NCBI RefSeq assembly: GCF_016841685.1
Contig: NZ_JAENYR010000019.1
Location: 1-55,859 of the forward strand
DNA: 55,859 nucleotides
Reading direction: 5' to 3'
From: Thiohalomonas denitrificans
GTDB taxonomy: Bacteria > Pseudomonadota > Gammaproteobacteria > Thiohalomonadales > Thiohalomonadaceae
In this document: positions 28,444 to 37,134 of the stretch, one piece after another
Layout of the letters: the number at the start of each line of letters is the position of its first letter
Position numbering within the stretch: position 1 is the first letter of the stretch
Translations under genes and position numbers: made by a program
The notes under the pieces: generated by a model
The model's database searches: none
The model's input: the letters and a program-made list of their open reading frames with translations, nothing else
What the model was told of the DNA's origin: nothing

Positions 28444-29106
28444 ATGCAAAACGCGACCATCCTGATGTCCGAGTTCGTCACCCACGACGTGAAGCGCTTT
28501 ATTGTCAGCAAGCCGGAGGGCTTCGAGTGGTCCCCCGGTCAGGGGGTCGAGCTTGCCCTGGATGCGCCGGACTGGCGGGAGGAGACCCGGCCGTTTACCC
28601 CGACTTCGCTGCCGGAAGACCGGGTGCTGGAGTTTACTATCAAGGGTTACCCGGAACATCGGGGCGTCACCGAAAAGCTCCATGCCCTGGGAGCCGGGGA
28701 TCGCCTGTTGATATCCAAGCCCTTCGGGACGATCACCTACCAAGGCCCGGGTACTTTTATTGCTGGCGGGGCAGGGATTACGCCATTTATGGCGATTCTG
28801 CGGACCCTGGCCCGGGATGGGCAGCTGGTGGGGAATTCACTGCTCTTTTCCAACAAGACGCCGGACGATGTGATCACCGCCAAGGAGTTTCGCTACTACC
28901 TGGGCGAGCGCTGTACTTACCTCTGCTCTCGGGAGGCGGGTTCCGGCTGTCAGTCGGGACGGATCGACAAGGCGTTTCTCGAACGGCATATCACTGATGT
29001 GGATCAACGGTTCTATTTGTGCGGTCCGCCCAGGTTCGTCAGCGGCATCAAAGAAGCCCTCGGCTCTCTGGGGGCCAATCCCGACGCGGTGGTGTTCGAA
29101 CGCTGA
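28444..29106 (+). CDS. ferredoxin/flavodoxin-NADP reductase-like oxidoreductase
   Basis: A 220-residue FNR-fold protein. The FAD-binding barrel carries TRPFTPTSLP (RxFTxTS in place of RxYS). The nucleotide-binding domain has FIAGGAGITPFMAILRTL and FYLCGPPRFVSGI. It would pass electrons between NAD(P)H and an iron-sulfur, heme or flavin partner. There is no fused 2Fe-2S domain, so the partner is encoded elsewhere. Confidence 0.87.
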   Translation: MQNATILMSEFVTHDVKRFIVSKPEGFEWSPGQGVELALDAPDWREETRPFTPTSLPEDRVLEFTIKGYPEHRGVTEKLHALGAGDRLLISKPFGTITYQGPGTFIAGGAGITPFMAILRTLARDGQLVGNSLLFSNKTPDDVITAKEFRYYLGERCTYLCSREAGSGCQSGRIDKAFLERHITDVDQRFYLCGPPRFVSGIKEALGSLGANPDAVVFER

Positions 29107-29188
29107 GCCTCCCGGTAACCATCCCCATAATCTCAGCTTCCTCCCGTCGACCTCCGGGATAGGGGTGTACGGGTGGAATTTCTTTTCG

Positions 29189-29983
29189 CTACCGTGCGAG
29201 CCTCTGCTCCATTGCCGCCTGATCCGGTCCAACGAAGGTGGGCGCATCGATGGCCCGGTTGAGGAGCTCACCCAACCGGTCGTTCATCCCCGGCGCGGGC
29301 GGCAAGTGACTGCTTAATACTGTTTTTGGCTTGTGCTCCAGAAAGCTTGTGACCGCCTGCCTGTGGAGACGGTCGTCCACTACGCGAAGCCAGGGAGCAT
29401 CTACGGTGGCCCAGGTTGTGAGTCCTTCGTCCAGTTCGTCGGCCGGGACCTGTCGGCTGTCCTCGTAGGGTGAACTGAGCAGGGCGCCGAAACAGTCGGC
29501 GCTGAATAATGCCCTGGAAACCGGATCGAACAGGGCGGTCGTCTCCGGGGCGTCGTAGGTGGGCGGTCTGACTGCCTGGATGGTGCGGTCACCGACGTTC
29601 AGGGACTGTCCCGGATTCAGCAGGTAAACCCGTTCGACGACCGGCAACCCGAGCATGGTCATTTTGGCCATGCCGACATAGTTTGTGACTACCCGTGCCT
29701 CGGGCGCTGCTTCCAGTACCGCCGCCAGATTGCCCACATGGTCGGCGTCGGTGTGAGTCACCCAGATCCAGCGCAGCGTTTTCGGATCGAGGGCGGAGCT
29801 CAGTGCGGAGAGAAAGCCTTCCCGCAGCATGGCGAGACCGGTATCGACCAGCATCGGCTGAGCGGCTCGTAGCAAAAATGCATTGACGGGAAGCACGCCG
29901 AACCCGGGAACCGGAAGGTACGACGGGAGTATCTCGACCCCGTCTGCCACGGTTTCGCGTTTGCCGAAGGTGGGCTCGTCCAT
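29189..29983 (-). CDS. MBL-fold metallo-hydrolase
   Basis: A 264-residue metallo-beta-lactamase-fold protein with WVTHTDADHVGNL (HxDxDH metal site), the aspartate in FSADCFGALL and a late histidine in KTVLSSHLPP. The layout resembles flavodiiron-protein MBL domains without the flavodoxin part. The start at ATG 29983 has GGGAGG 6 nt upstream. ATG 29989 and a longer frame to 30007 are alternatives. Substrate unknown. Confidence 0.83.
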   Translation of the reverse strand: MDEPTFGKRETVADGVEILPSYLPVPGFGVLPVNAFLLRAAQPMLVDTGLAMLREGFLSALSSALDPKTLRWIWVTHTDADHVGNLAAVLEAAPEARVVTNYVGMAKMTMLGLPVVERVYLLNPGQSLNVGDRTIQAVRPPTYDAPETTALFDPVSRALFSADCFGALLSSPYEDSRQVPADELDEGLTTWATVDAPWLRVVDDRLHRQAVTSFLEHKPKTVLSSHLPPAPGMNDRLGELLNRAIDAPTFVGPDQAAMEQRLAR

Positions 29984-30231
29984 GGTCATCCTCCCGCTGG
30001 GTATCAATCATCATTCAAGCGCGTCAGTGGGATTGCGCAAGAGGTTGCGTACGAAACCGTTCATTTGGGGTGCCAGAGGTAGAGGCGCACGTCATGGCAC
30101 CAGGAGCTTGTCCGAGAATAGCAATGGGCTCCAAAAGGTAGGCTGGCGCTGAGGAACGAAGCCCAACCAAATCAGCATTGGGGTTCGCATAACTCACCAA
30201 CCTACAAAAAACGATGTTCTTGGACAGGCTG

Positions 30232-30957
30232 CTAGACGGGCCGGCGCAGCAAATCAACCCGAATAGGCATCGCGAAGTGTGCGCCCTGCGGTCCCATGAA
30301 GCCCTCGAATTTGTCACGCACGGTCTGGAGGAGTTCCGGGCTCAGTTGATGGTCGGTGTGGGTGACGCCGATGATCCCGCGTTCGAAGTCGGCGAAGTCC
30401 TTGAAGTGGTTCAAGGTATTGAAAAACCGCTGCTCCTCCAGCTCCAGTGCGCCCTGTTCGACGGCTCTGCGCACGGCGTTGAAAGCAGCCTCGCGGACGG
30501 CCCTTTCGTCGTGGAACAGGCGCAGCACCTCGTTGAAGTCGCCTGCATAAACCGGTTCGGAGATGTAGGCGAGTCCGCCGGGACGCAGTACCCGCCGGAT
30601 CTCCTGTATTGCATCATCCATTGCCTCCATTGGCACATGATGCAGAGACTTGAACATCATCACGATGTCGGTGCTGCCATCTTTTGCCGGGATCGCCTGC
30701 GCCCCGGCGTGGCTGAAGGTCACGGTCGGCAAATCGGTGATGGCCAGATTCTTTTCGTGCTGCACCGTATCCACTTCGCAGGCGAGCGTGGAGGCTGGCC
30801 GCCCACTCTCGGCAATAGCCCGGGTGTGTGCCGCGGCACCGCACCCTAATTCAATGATGTGCGCCCCATCGAGCGGCAGCAGATCGTGGTACACCTCGGT
30901 TTCGTCGACTACTTCGTGTGCGGCGGGTTGCTGAATCCGCATCTCGGCTTCTGTCAT
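30232..30957 (-). CDS. class I SAM-dependent methyltransferase
   Basis: A 241-residue methyltransferase with motif I HIIELGCGAAAHTRAIAESG (about 33-52), VMMFKSLHHVP at motif IV and EIRRVLRPGGLAYISEPVY at motif V/VI, all typical of the UbiE/type-11 group. The C-terminal half is helical. The substrate is unknown. It stands alone on the minus strand. Confidence 0.85.
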   Translation of the reverse strand: MTEAEMRIQQPAAHEVVDETEVYHDLLPLDGAHIIELGCGAAAHTRAIAESGRPASTLACEVDTVQHEKNLAITDLPTVTFSHAGAQAIPAKDGSTDIVMMFKSLHHVPMEAMDDAIQEIRRVLRPGGLAYISEPVYAGDFNEVLRLFHDERAVREAAFNAVRRAVEQGALELEEQRFFNTLNHFKDFADFERGIIGVTHTDHQLSPELLQTVRDKFEGFMGPQGAHFAMPIRVDLLRRPV

Positions 30958-31577
30958 TTTTCAATCCTTCCGGTGTTCGCCTGCAAGATGGAAGAGGCGG
31001 TCTTGAAAATCCCCACGAACCGTCCAGGTACATGGCTGTTTTTATGGAATAAAGGGTGTTTAGATCATCCCGGATGGGCAACCTGATTCGGTCTAGGATC
31101 GTAGCCATCACGAGCGGACTGATTACCGGGCCATTGATACGAGTATTGGTCATTGCTGTCAAACGCTGCAGCGAGCCGATTGCCCGCGCTGAAGATGGAG
31201 TGTCGAAGTAGCCCCGGCCGCAGTGATGGATTGCAACGCCATTGATGGTCGGGTTGGTGCAGTTCGCGCCTGACCGGCATCCTATGGCGGGAGAAGCCGC
31301 CGTGTATATATTCTGGTCCGAAGATGGCTCAGTCGGTCTGGTCACCTTTGCCCAGGGATGCATTACTGGATATCCATCGGGTTTCGGGAAAAGTGAACGG
31401 AAGAGGGGAAGTCTGTTAGGCACACTGCCAAATGTCACCTGTTTTCGTGCGCGTCCGCACAAATTTGCGTTTAAATAGATGCTTCGCCGATGGTTCGGTA
31501 CTACTTTGAGCAGAGTGTGGCCCACCAGTCCGGGCTGCCGAATGTTGTTCAGGCCGGACGAGAAAATTGGGGACCCA
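30958..31577. other. 620-bp stretch without a recognised gene
   Basis: Several medium-length frames exist on both strands, but none shows a domain, a signal peptide or a good ribosome binding site. I see no repeat shared with the rest of the window here. Confidence 0.4.
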
Positions 31578-32045
31578 ATGGATATGGAAATGCTTTCGTC
31601 GAAATTGACCAAGCTGAAAGAACGCAAGAAGGAACTGAGGCTCGAGCATGCCAAAGACCTCCAGGGGGTCGACGCTCAGATCCGTGAGCTTCACGAGAAG
31701 CGAGCGCGGACGATACTAAAACACAAGCTATCTGCTGATGCACTGGACCGGGAAATTGCTGAGCTTCTCGGGCAGGCGAAGCGGGCGCATGACGCGAATA
31801 GGAAGAGGTCATCCAATTCGGCGGAGCAACGCCCGAAGACGGCTTCCCCTCAATTGACGGATCTCAGCGTGGTGATCGTAGATATCCTCAAAGAGCGGAA
31901 AGACATCAGTGAAAGCCTCCTGCGGGAGAAGCTCCGTGGAAAGGGCCTGGATGTCGGCCAATTGGGCAAGCAGTTGGATAGAATGGTGGCTGATGGCGAC
32001 GTTCGGCGTCGAGCCCGTGACTATTCGCTCGCAAAAAAACGCTGA
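31578..32045 (+). CDS. coiled-coil protein with C-terminal winged-helix-like domain
   Basis: A 155-residue protein. Residues 5-75 form a long charged coiled coil (MLSSKLTKLKERKKELRLEH and on). A Ser/Lys/Pro linker follows. The C-terminal 60 residues look like a small winged helix (LSVVIVDILKERKDISESLL then LGKQLDRMVADGDVRRRARD). The layout recalls nucleoid-associated or plasmid-type regulators, but no family is recognised. ATG 31578 is preceded by GGGGA. An upstream start at 31479 is possible. Confidence 0.6.
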   Translation: MDMEMLSSKLTKLKERKKELRLEHAKDLQGVDAQIRELHEKRARTILKHKLSADALDREIAELLGQAKRAHDANRKRSSNSAEQRPKTASPQLTDLSVVIVDILKERKDISESLLREKLRGKGLDVGQLGKQLDRMVADGDVRRRARDYSLAKKR

Positions 32046-32117
32046 GAAGAAAAGACTTGTTAGAGTTCCTGCAGTCAAGCCGGTGCCTTGTTCACCCAAC
32101 CCTTCCTTTTAAAATTC

Positions 32118-32394
32118 GTAACTGCTCACCCCCTCCGTCATTCCCGCGTAGGCGGGAATCCAGAGAACAAAAGCATGGCCCAAAATGGATCCCCGCCTAC
32201 GCGGGGATGACGGTTCTTGGCCAGGATGTATTCTGAGATCGACTGCTGGATCCCCGCCTACGCGGGGATGACGTAATGCGCGTAGCCAGCGGAGAAGAGC
32301 CGCCCGCTGGATCCCCCGCCTACGCGGGGATGACGGATTTCCGGGGCCGTGGGCGATTCCGGGGCCGTGGGCGATCACCCGGGCGAGCAGTTAC
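32118..32394. mobile_element. MITE-like element, long copy
   Basis: A 277-bp copy running from GTAACTGCTCACCCCC to GGGCGAGCAGTTAC. The core CCCCGCCTACGCGGGG block appears three times instead of twice, accounting for the extra length. It is separated by 8 bp (AATTCTTC) from the next copy. Its left flank (TAAAATTC) does not match, so one end was probably exchanged by recombination with the neighbour. Confidence 0.8.
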
Positions 32395-32402
32395 AATTCT
32401 TC

Positions 32403-32599
32403 GCAATTACTCACCCCGTCCGTCATTCCCGCGTAGGCGGGAATCCAGAGAACAAAAGCATGGCCCAAAATGGATCCCCGCCTACGCGGGGATGACGGTT
32501 CTTGGCCAGGATGTATTCTGAGATCGACTGCTGGATCCCCGCCTACGCGGGGATGACGGATTGCCGGGGCTGTGGGCGATCACCCAGGCGAGCGGTTAC
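32403..32599. mobile_element. MITE-like element with perfect 8-bp target duplication
   Basis: A 197-bp copy with slightly worn ends (GCAATTACTCACC, GGCGAGCGGTTAC). It is flanked on both sides by AATTCTTC (32395-32402 and 32600-32607), a perfect 8-bp target-site duplication. The interior contains the TCATTCCCGCGTAGGCGGGA palindrome and two GATCCCCGCCTACGCGGGGA blocks. No coding capacity. Confidence 0.88.
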
Positions 32600-32684
32600 A
32601 ATTCTTCTCGACTTTCCCTTGGCTCTCTCGCCAAACCAGCCTGCGATCTGCAAATCGCTGATAGGAATGCCGGACGGAACGTAG

Positions 32685-33047
32685 ATGATTGCTCGCATGA
32701 TAATCGGTGTTGTCCTGCTCTTCGGGATACTGCTGCTGAGCTTGCCAAAAAGAGACGAGGAGTCGCTCGCGAAGATCGCTTCGGCCTCCATGTTGATGTG
32801 CACTATGGAGCTTCGTGAACGGGTGGCTCGGCAGGTGATCAGGGAAGAGGCTATTGATGCGGAGTTCAGGAGCAAGTGCCCGGACCTTATCGCCGCGCTG
32901 GAGGTAAATGAGCTGGGCAATATGGTGATTACCGGCAGGAAGCACCAGCTGAAGATGACATTAAGCCCAATCGTGGAGGGTGGCAAGATACGCTGGAGTT
33001 GCCGCGGTGAACCCGCTGCCACAGTGACAAAATTGTGCAAGCCCTGA
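32685..33047 (+). CDS. membrane-anchored pilin-like protein
   Basis: A 120-residue protein with one N-terminal membrane helix (MIIGVVLLFGILLLSL then PKRDE). A helical stretch leads to a C-terminal part with KMTLSPIVEGGKIRWSCRGE and a final KLCKP. The last section resembles the disulfide-closed end of type IV pilins (IxWxC...C). The usual prepilin cleavage site (G-F-T-L-I-E) is absent, so it is a degenerate or specialised pilin-like protein at best. It starts 86 bp after a MITE. Confidence 0.5.
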   Translation: MIARMIIGVVLLFGILLLSLPKRDEESLAKIASASMLMCTMELRERVARQVIREEAIDAEFRSKCPDLIAALEVNELGNMVITGRKHQLKMTLSPIVEGGKIRWSCRGEPAATVTKLCKP

Positions 33048-33090
33048 TCAAATCAGGACTGCTGTTCCTCTCCTTTGGTCGTTATACCTC

Positions 33091-33470
33091 TCAGTAACCC
33101 TTATGCCCCGCCACGCCTTTCGTCCCGGCCTGAATGGCCTCTCGCTCGTCGTCCGCGCTGACTCCAGCCAGCGCATAGAGCGGCATCGCGAGTTGCTCGG
33201 CAATCCGCTTTAACCCGCCCCAGCCCAGCGGTTCGATATCCAAGTGCGCCTTGGTGTATCCAGCCCCGGATCACCGGTAAGCAACACCTTGCAGCCGTGC
33301 TGGTGTGCCAAATCGATAACCTCCCTGGCCAGTTCCGCATAGGCTTCCGGCTCCATCTCAACTGCATGAGGCGGGTCCCCGCTTGCAGACTGCGATCCAA
33401 AGATGCGAGGAATTCCGCCCGGTTTCCGGGGGTGGGGGTCATCAGATAGTGGGTCGGCAGTCCCACAGGG
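33091..33470 (-). pseudogene. broken ThiE-like domain (MutT-ThiE type)
   Basis: Minus-strand homology to thiamine-phosphate-synthase-like domains is spread over three frames: THYLMTPTPGNRAEFLASLD with LQAGTRLMQLR, then PEAYAELAREVIDLAHQHGC with KVLLTGDPG, then LGWGGLKRIAEQLAMPLYAL with AGVSADDEREAIQAGTKGVA. At least two small deletions cause the shifts. A Nudix half, to which this domain is often fused, is not visible upstream. Nothing is recognised from 33471 to 33891 apart from A+T-rich promoter-like DNA before mtrC. Confidence 0.7.
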
Positions 33471-33891
33471 ACCGAAGCGATTGGGAGTTGGACCGATGGT
33501 ATTGGAGCCGTCGATGCTGGTGCTTTTTCAGCGGAAAAGGATTTTGACCCATTTTGAACCTTTTTCGCTCCTTTCTCAGACAGTATCTCGGCCCCTCCGA
33601 CCGGATGATCAGAAGGCACATTCTGTAGCCAAAATTTGATAAAACGCAAAAGCTGCGGCTTTTCAAGCAATTACATGCGATGAGTGCTTGCTTTTGGCCT
33701 TTCGCAATGATAATTGGTTAGGTGTTGGGTGTGATTTGATGCATACATAAATAAAACTTGGTCTAACAATCAATTTCCGAGAACAAGGTGTCTTCAAGAA
33801 CACCGGGGTCCGCTGGATCCCGTCACCCGCCGCGAAAATCCTGTTCCAAGGGTCGCCGCGTCGGAAACTCGGGAGCGAGGAGGGGTTAAAC

Positions 33892-36075
33892 ATGTTTGTT
33901 CGTCGAGTACTTCAGCACGTTCATGCGCTGCTAGCCGTGGCGCTCATTCTTTCTCTAGCTGCCTGCGGAAGTGATGGCAGCGATGGCGCCGATGGTCAGC
34001 CGGGACCGGGCACCGTAACAACGGCGAAGGCGCTGGACGTTCAGGTCTCCAGCGTTGAAATCGAGAGTCCACCAGTCGTCGAGTTCTACATCGAAGACGA
34101 GTACGGCATGCCGTTCACCGGCCTGACCGCCGGAGATGTGCGCTTCACCATTGCCCAGTTGAAACCGGGCGCCAATGGCGAGCCGAGTGCCTGGCAAAAC
34201 TATATCAACAAGACCGAAGAGGCGGGCAGCGTCGGATCCGGCACCGAAGACAAGGTGCAGGCCAACTATGAGAGCGCCACCAATGGCACCTTCGTCAATA
34301 ATGGCGATGGCTCCTACACCTACACCTTTGCCACCGATATCACCAACGTGACCTCGCCCGTGGCGGTCCCCTACGAACCCTCCCGGACCCATCGCCTGGC
34401 GATGCAGCTCGAGAAGGGGGTGCCGGTCACCAATGTGATCTACACCTGGCAGCCCTCCACGGGGACCACCAGCGGCATCACCAGCCGCGAGATCGTGAAG
34501 ACCGACTCCTGCAATGAGTGCCACGGCAAACTCGCTTTCCACGGCGGCGGTCGCATCGACACCCGCTACTGCGTGACCTGCCACAATCCGGGCAGCGCCG
34601 ACGCCAACAGCGGCAACACCATCGACGCCAAGGTCCTGTTCCACAAGCTGCACATGGGGGCCAATCTGCCCAGCGTCGTGGCAGGTGGCACCTACAGCAT
34701 CTTTGGTCATCGCGACAGCGAGCACGACTATTCCGATTTGCACTTTCCGCAGGACGTGCGCAACTGCACGAAGTGCCATGACGGCGCCGACAGCGATACC
34801 CCGGACGCGGACAACTGGAAGAATCGTCCCAGCGCCGAGGCCTGCGGCTCCTGCCATGACGACGTCGAGTTCGATACCGGGCTCAACCATACGGGCGGTG
34901 TCGCCGACAACAGCATGTGCAGTGGCTGCCACGCCAGTAGCGGCTCGGCCGGTCCGGTGGCCGATTCGCACGTTATCCCGACGCATGTGGCGAGAGAGCG
35001 GTTCGCCTATAACATTACCGGGGCGAGCTACGATGCGGGCACCGGGACGGTCAGTGCCAACTTCACCATTACCGATCCGGCCAACGGCGATGCGCCCTAC
35101 GACCTCACCGAGGCGGACTGGGCGACCAGCACCCTGCGACTCAATATCGCCTGGGACAGTCGTGACTACACCAATACCGATAGCGCCAACGGCGTCTCCA
35201 AGGCGGTGCAGATTGCCTTCCTGAGCAGTGGTGCCCTGGACCCGGCCTATCACTCCTACGATGCCGGCACCGGGGTGCACACGGTAACGTCCGATCCCCT
35301 GCCGCTCGCGGCACAGGCCGCGGGCAGCGGTTCGGTGGCCATCGAGGGCTATCCGAAGTCCGATGTGGACGGTGTGATCGTTAACACCCCGATCACGAGC
35401 GCCGTGGAGTATTTCGCCATCAGCGATGGTTCCGCCCGGGCGCGGCGTCAGGTGGTCGACAATGCCAAGTGCCTGCAGTGCCATGAGACTCTGTCGCTGC
35501 ACGGCAACAACCGCGTGAACGACACCGCCATCTGCGTTACCTGCCACAACCCCAACAACACCGACATCTCCGTGCGACCGGCCGGTGCGGTCAGCGGTAT
35601 CGATGGCAAGCTGGAAGAGTCCATCGACTTCAAGCGGCTGGTCCATGCCATCCATGCCACCGGCTTCCGCGAGAATCCCGTTGTCTTCTACGGGCATCGG
35701 GGTAGCGTGCATGACTACAGCGGGCTTCGCTTCCCGGGGATTCTGGGCAACTGTCAGACCTGCCATGACGGTGACAGCTATGCGCTGCCACTCGCCGGCG
35801 AGGTATTGCCGAGCGTTATCGACACCACGGATGCGGGGACGGCCTCGGATTCGGATTTTGTCGACACCGATCCGGCTAACGACCTGATGATCACGCCGAC
35901 CGCGGCGGTCTGCTCCTCCTGCCATGACAAGGCCGTTGCCCAGGCACACATGGAATACAACGGCGCACAGTTCAATGTCGACCGTGTAACGGCAGCGGGA
36001 AGAATCGAGGTGTGTGAAACCTGCCATGGCCCGGGTCGTACGGCGGATGTTGCCGTCATGCACGGCATCGAATAG
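33892..36075 (+). CDS. mtrC: outer-surface decaheme c-type cytochrome (MtrC/OmcA family)
   Basis: A 727-residue lipoprotein: signal peptide with lipobox LAAC (Cys25). It has ten CxxCH heme sites in two groups of five: CNECH, CVTCH, CTKCH, CGSCH, CSGCH (about 207-345), then CLQCH, CVTCH, CQTCH, CSSCH, CETCH (about 527-710). The stretches before each group (25-205 and 350-525) are beta-rich. This is the four-domain plan of MtrC/OmcA, the terminal reductase on the cell surface that hands electrons to minerals or other extracellular acceptors. AGGAGG precedes the ATG. It leads the mtrC-mtrA-mtrB operon. Confidence 0.94.
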   Translation: MFVRRVLQHVHALLAVALILSLAACGSDGSDGADGQPGPGTVTTAKALDVQVSSVEIESPPVVEFYIEDEYGMPFTGLTAGDVRFTIAQLKPGANGEPSAWQNYINKTEEAGSVGSGTEDKVQANYESATNGTFVNNGDGSYTYTFATDITNVTSPVAVPYEPSRTHRLAMQLEKGVPVTNVIYTWQPSTGTTSGITSREIVKTDSCNECHGKLAFHGGGRIDTRYCVTCHNPGSADANSGNTIDAKVLFHKLHMGANLPSVVAGGTYSIFGHRDSEHDYSDLHFPQDVRNCTKCHDGADSDTPDADNWKNRPSAEACGSCHDDVEFDTGLNHTGGVADNSMCSGCHASSGSAGPVADSHVIPTHVARERFAYNITGASYDAGTGTVSANFTITDPANGDAPYDLTEADWATSTLRLNIAWDSRDYTNTDSANGVSKAVQIAFLSSGALDPAYHSYDAGTGVHTVTSDPLPLAAQAAGSGSVAIEGYPKSDVDGVIVNTPITSAVEYFAISDGSARARRQVVDNAKCLQCHETLSLHGNNRVNDTAICVTCHNPNNTDISVRPAGAVSGIDGKLEESIDFKRLVHAIHATGFRENPVVFYGHRGSVHDYSGLRFPGILGNCQTCHDGDSYALPLAGEVLPSVIDTTDAGTASDSDFVDTDPANDLMITPTAAVCSSCHDKAVAQAHMEYNGAQFNVDRVTAAGRIEVCETCHGPGRTADVAVMHGIE

Positions 36076-36081
36076 AGGCCA

Positions 36082-36107
36082 GCGCGGGCGCCTTCGGGCG
36101 CCTGCGC
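36082..36107 (+). promoter_or_regulatory. strong TTCG-loop hairpin between mtrC and mtrA
   Basis: GCGCGGGCGCC, loop TTCG and GGCGCCTGCGC form an 11-bp stem with one G-T pair, 6 bp after the mtrC stop. No T-run follows. It could stabilise the mtrC transcript or attenuate read-through into mtrA and mtrB. Confidence 0.55.
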
Positions 36108-36177
36108 CGGGGATCGAAACCACAGCTAAGCCGGCAGGGAGGCCGGCCCCTTTAAAGTGGACCCTGTGAGGTGCCTT

Positions 36178-37131
36178 ATGCGACAACGACGGGCTTATGC
36201 CATTGCGGCCCTTCTGTTCCTGATTTCTATCGGCTTCACCGTATCGGCGCAGGAAAGCGAAGAGACTTCGCCGACCTACACCGACCGCGGCGCTGACCGC
36301 TGCCTGAAGTGCCATGACGAATTTTCCGAGTTTCCCGTCATGGATATCTTCAAGACCAAACATGCCGAGAGCTCGGACCCACGCACGCCTTTCGCGAAAC
36401 TGCAGTGCGAGACGTGCCACGGACCGGGATCCGAACACGCCGACATGGCCATCGATGATGACGAGGAAGAGCGGCCGCCGATCCGCGACTTCGGCCATCG
36501 CGGGGCGGAAACACCGGTGGCCGAGCAGAATGCGGTCTGTCTGAGTTGTCACGATGACCGTCACCGAAACGACTGGCGTGGCAGTGCCCACCAGACCGGA
36601 CAGGTGGCCTGTGCCGACTGTCATCGGATCCATACCACCCATGACCCGGTGCTCACGCCCTCGGAAGAGCCGCAGGTCTGTTTCCAATGCCATACGCGGG
36701 AGCGTTCGGAGAGTTACCGTGCCTCGTCGCATCCGTTGCGCTATGGCCTGATGAGTTGCGGATCCTGTCATGAACCCCATGGTTCCTTGACCGAATCGAT
36801 GCTGCGGCGCTCGACACTCAATCAGACCTGCTACGAGTGTCATGCGGAGAAGCGCGGGCCCTTCCTCTGGGAGCACGCTCCCGTTAGCGAAGACTGCACC
36901 CACTGCCATCAACCCCATGGCTCGAACCATCCGGCGCTACTGACGCAGCGTGCGCCTCTGCTGTGCCAGCGCTGCCATTCACAGGCGGGTCATCCCAGCA
37001 TCGCCTTCACCGGCGACCTGTTGTCCGGCGCATCGCCCACTGCGGGGCTGCTGCTCGGACAGAGCTGCATGAATTGCCATTCCCAGGTGCACGGCTCCAA
37101 CCACCCCTCCGGGGTCAACCTGAAGAGGTGA
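36178..37131 (+). CDS. mtrA: periplasmic decaheme c-type cytochrome (MtrA/DmsE family)
   Basis: A 317-residue exported protein: signal peptide MRQRRAYAIAALLFLISIGF then TVSAQ. Ten CxxCH motifs occur in order: CLKCH, CETCH, CLSCH, CADCH, CFQCH, CGSCH, CYECH, CTHCH, CQRCH, CMNCH. Number and spacing match MtrA, which threads through the MtrB barrel and wires the periplasm to MtrC. The start at ATG 36178 has GAGG upstream and gives a clean signal peptide; a GTG start at 36157 is possible. It is 3 bp from mtrB. Confidence 0.94.
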   Translation: MRQRRAYAIAALLFLISIGFTVSAQESEETSPTYTDRGADRCLKCHDEFSEFPVMDIFKTKHAESSDPRTPFAKLQCETCHGPGSEHADMAIDDDEEERPPIRDFGHRGAETPVAEQNAVCLSCHDDRHRNDWRGSAHQTGQVACADCHRIHTTHDPVLTPSEEPQVCFQCHTRERSESYRASSHPLRYGLMSCGSCHEPHGSLTESMLRRSTLNQTCYECHAEKRGPFLWEHAPVSEDCTHCHQPHGSNHPALLTQRAPLLCQRCHSQAGHPSIAFTGDLLSGASPTAGLLLGQSCMNCHSQVHGSNHPSGVNLKR

Positions 37132-37134
37132 TGT

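Noticed and set aside
31242-31478. 78-residue plus-strand frame
   Set aside because: No ribosome binding site, no domain, and composition like non-coding surroundings.
32118-32599. CRISPR-like array of GGATCCCCGCCTACGCGGGG repeats
   Set aside because: The repeats are palindromic blocks within two MITE copies, spacing is irregular, the spacers are identical between copies, and no cas genes are present.
33955-36930. 991-residue open frame on the minus strand opposite mtrC and mtrA
   Set aside because: It mirrors two decaheme cytochrome genes with twenty CxxCH sites; the antisense frame is open because of codon bias and shows no domain.
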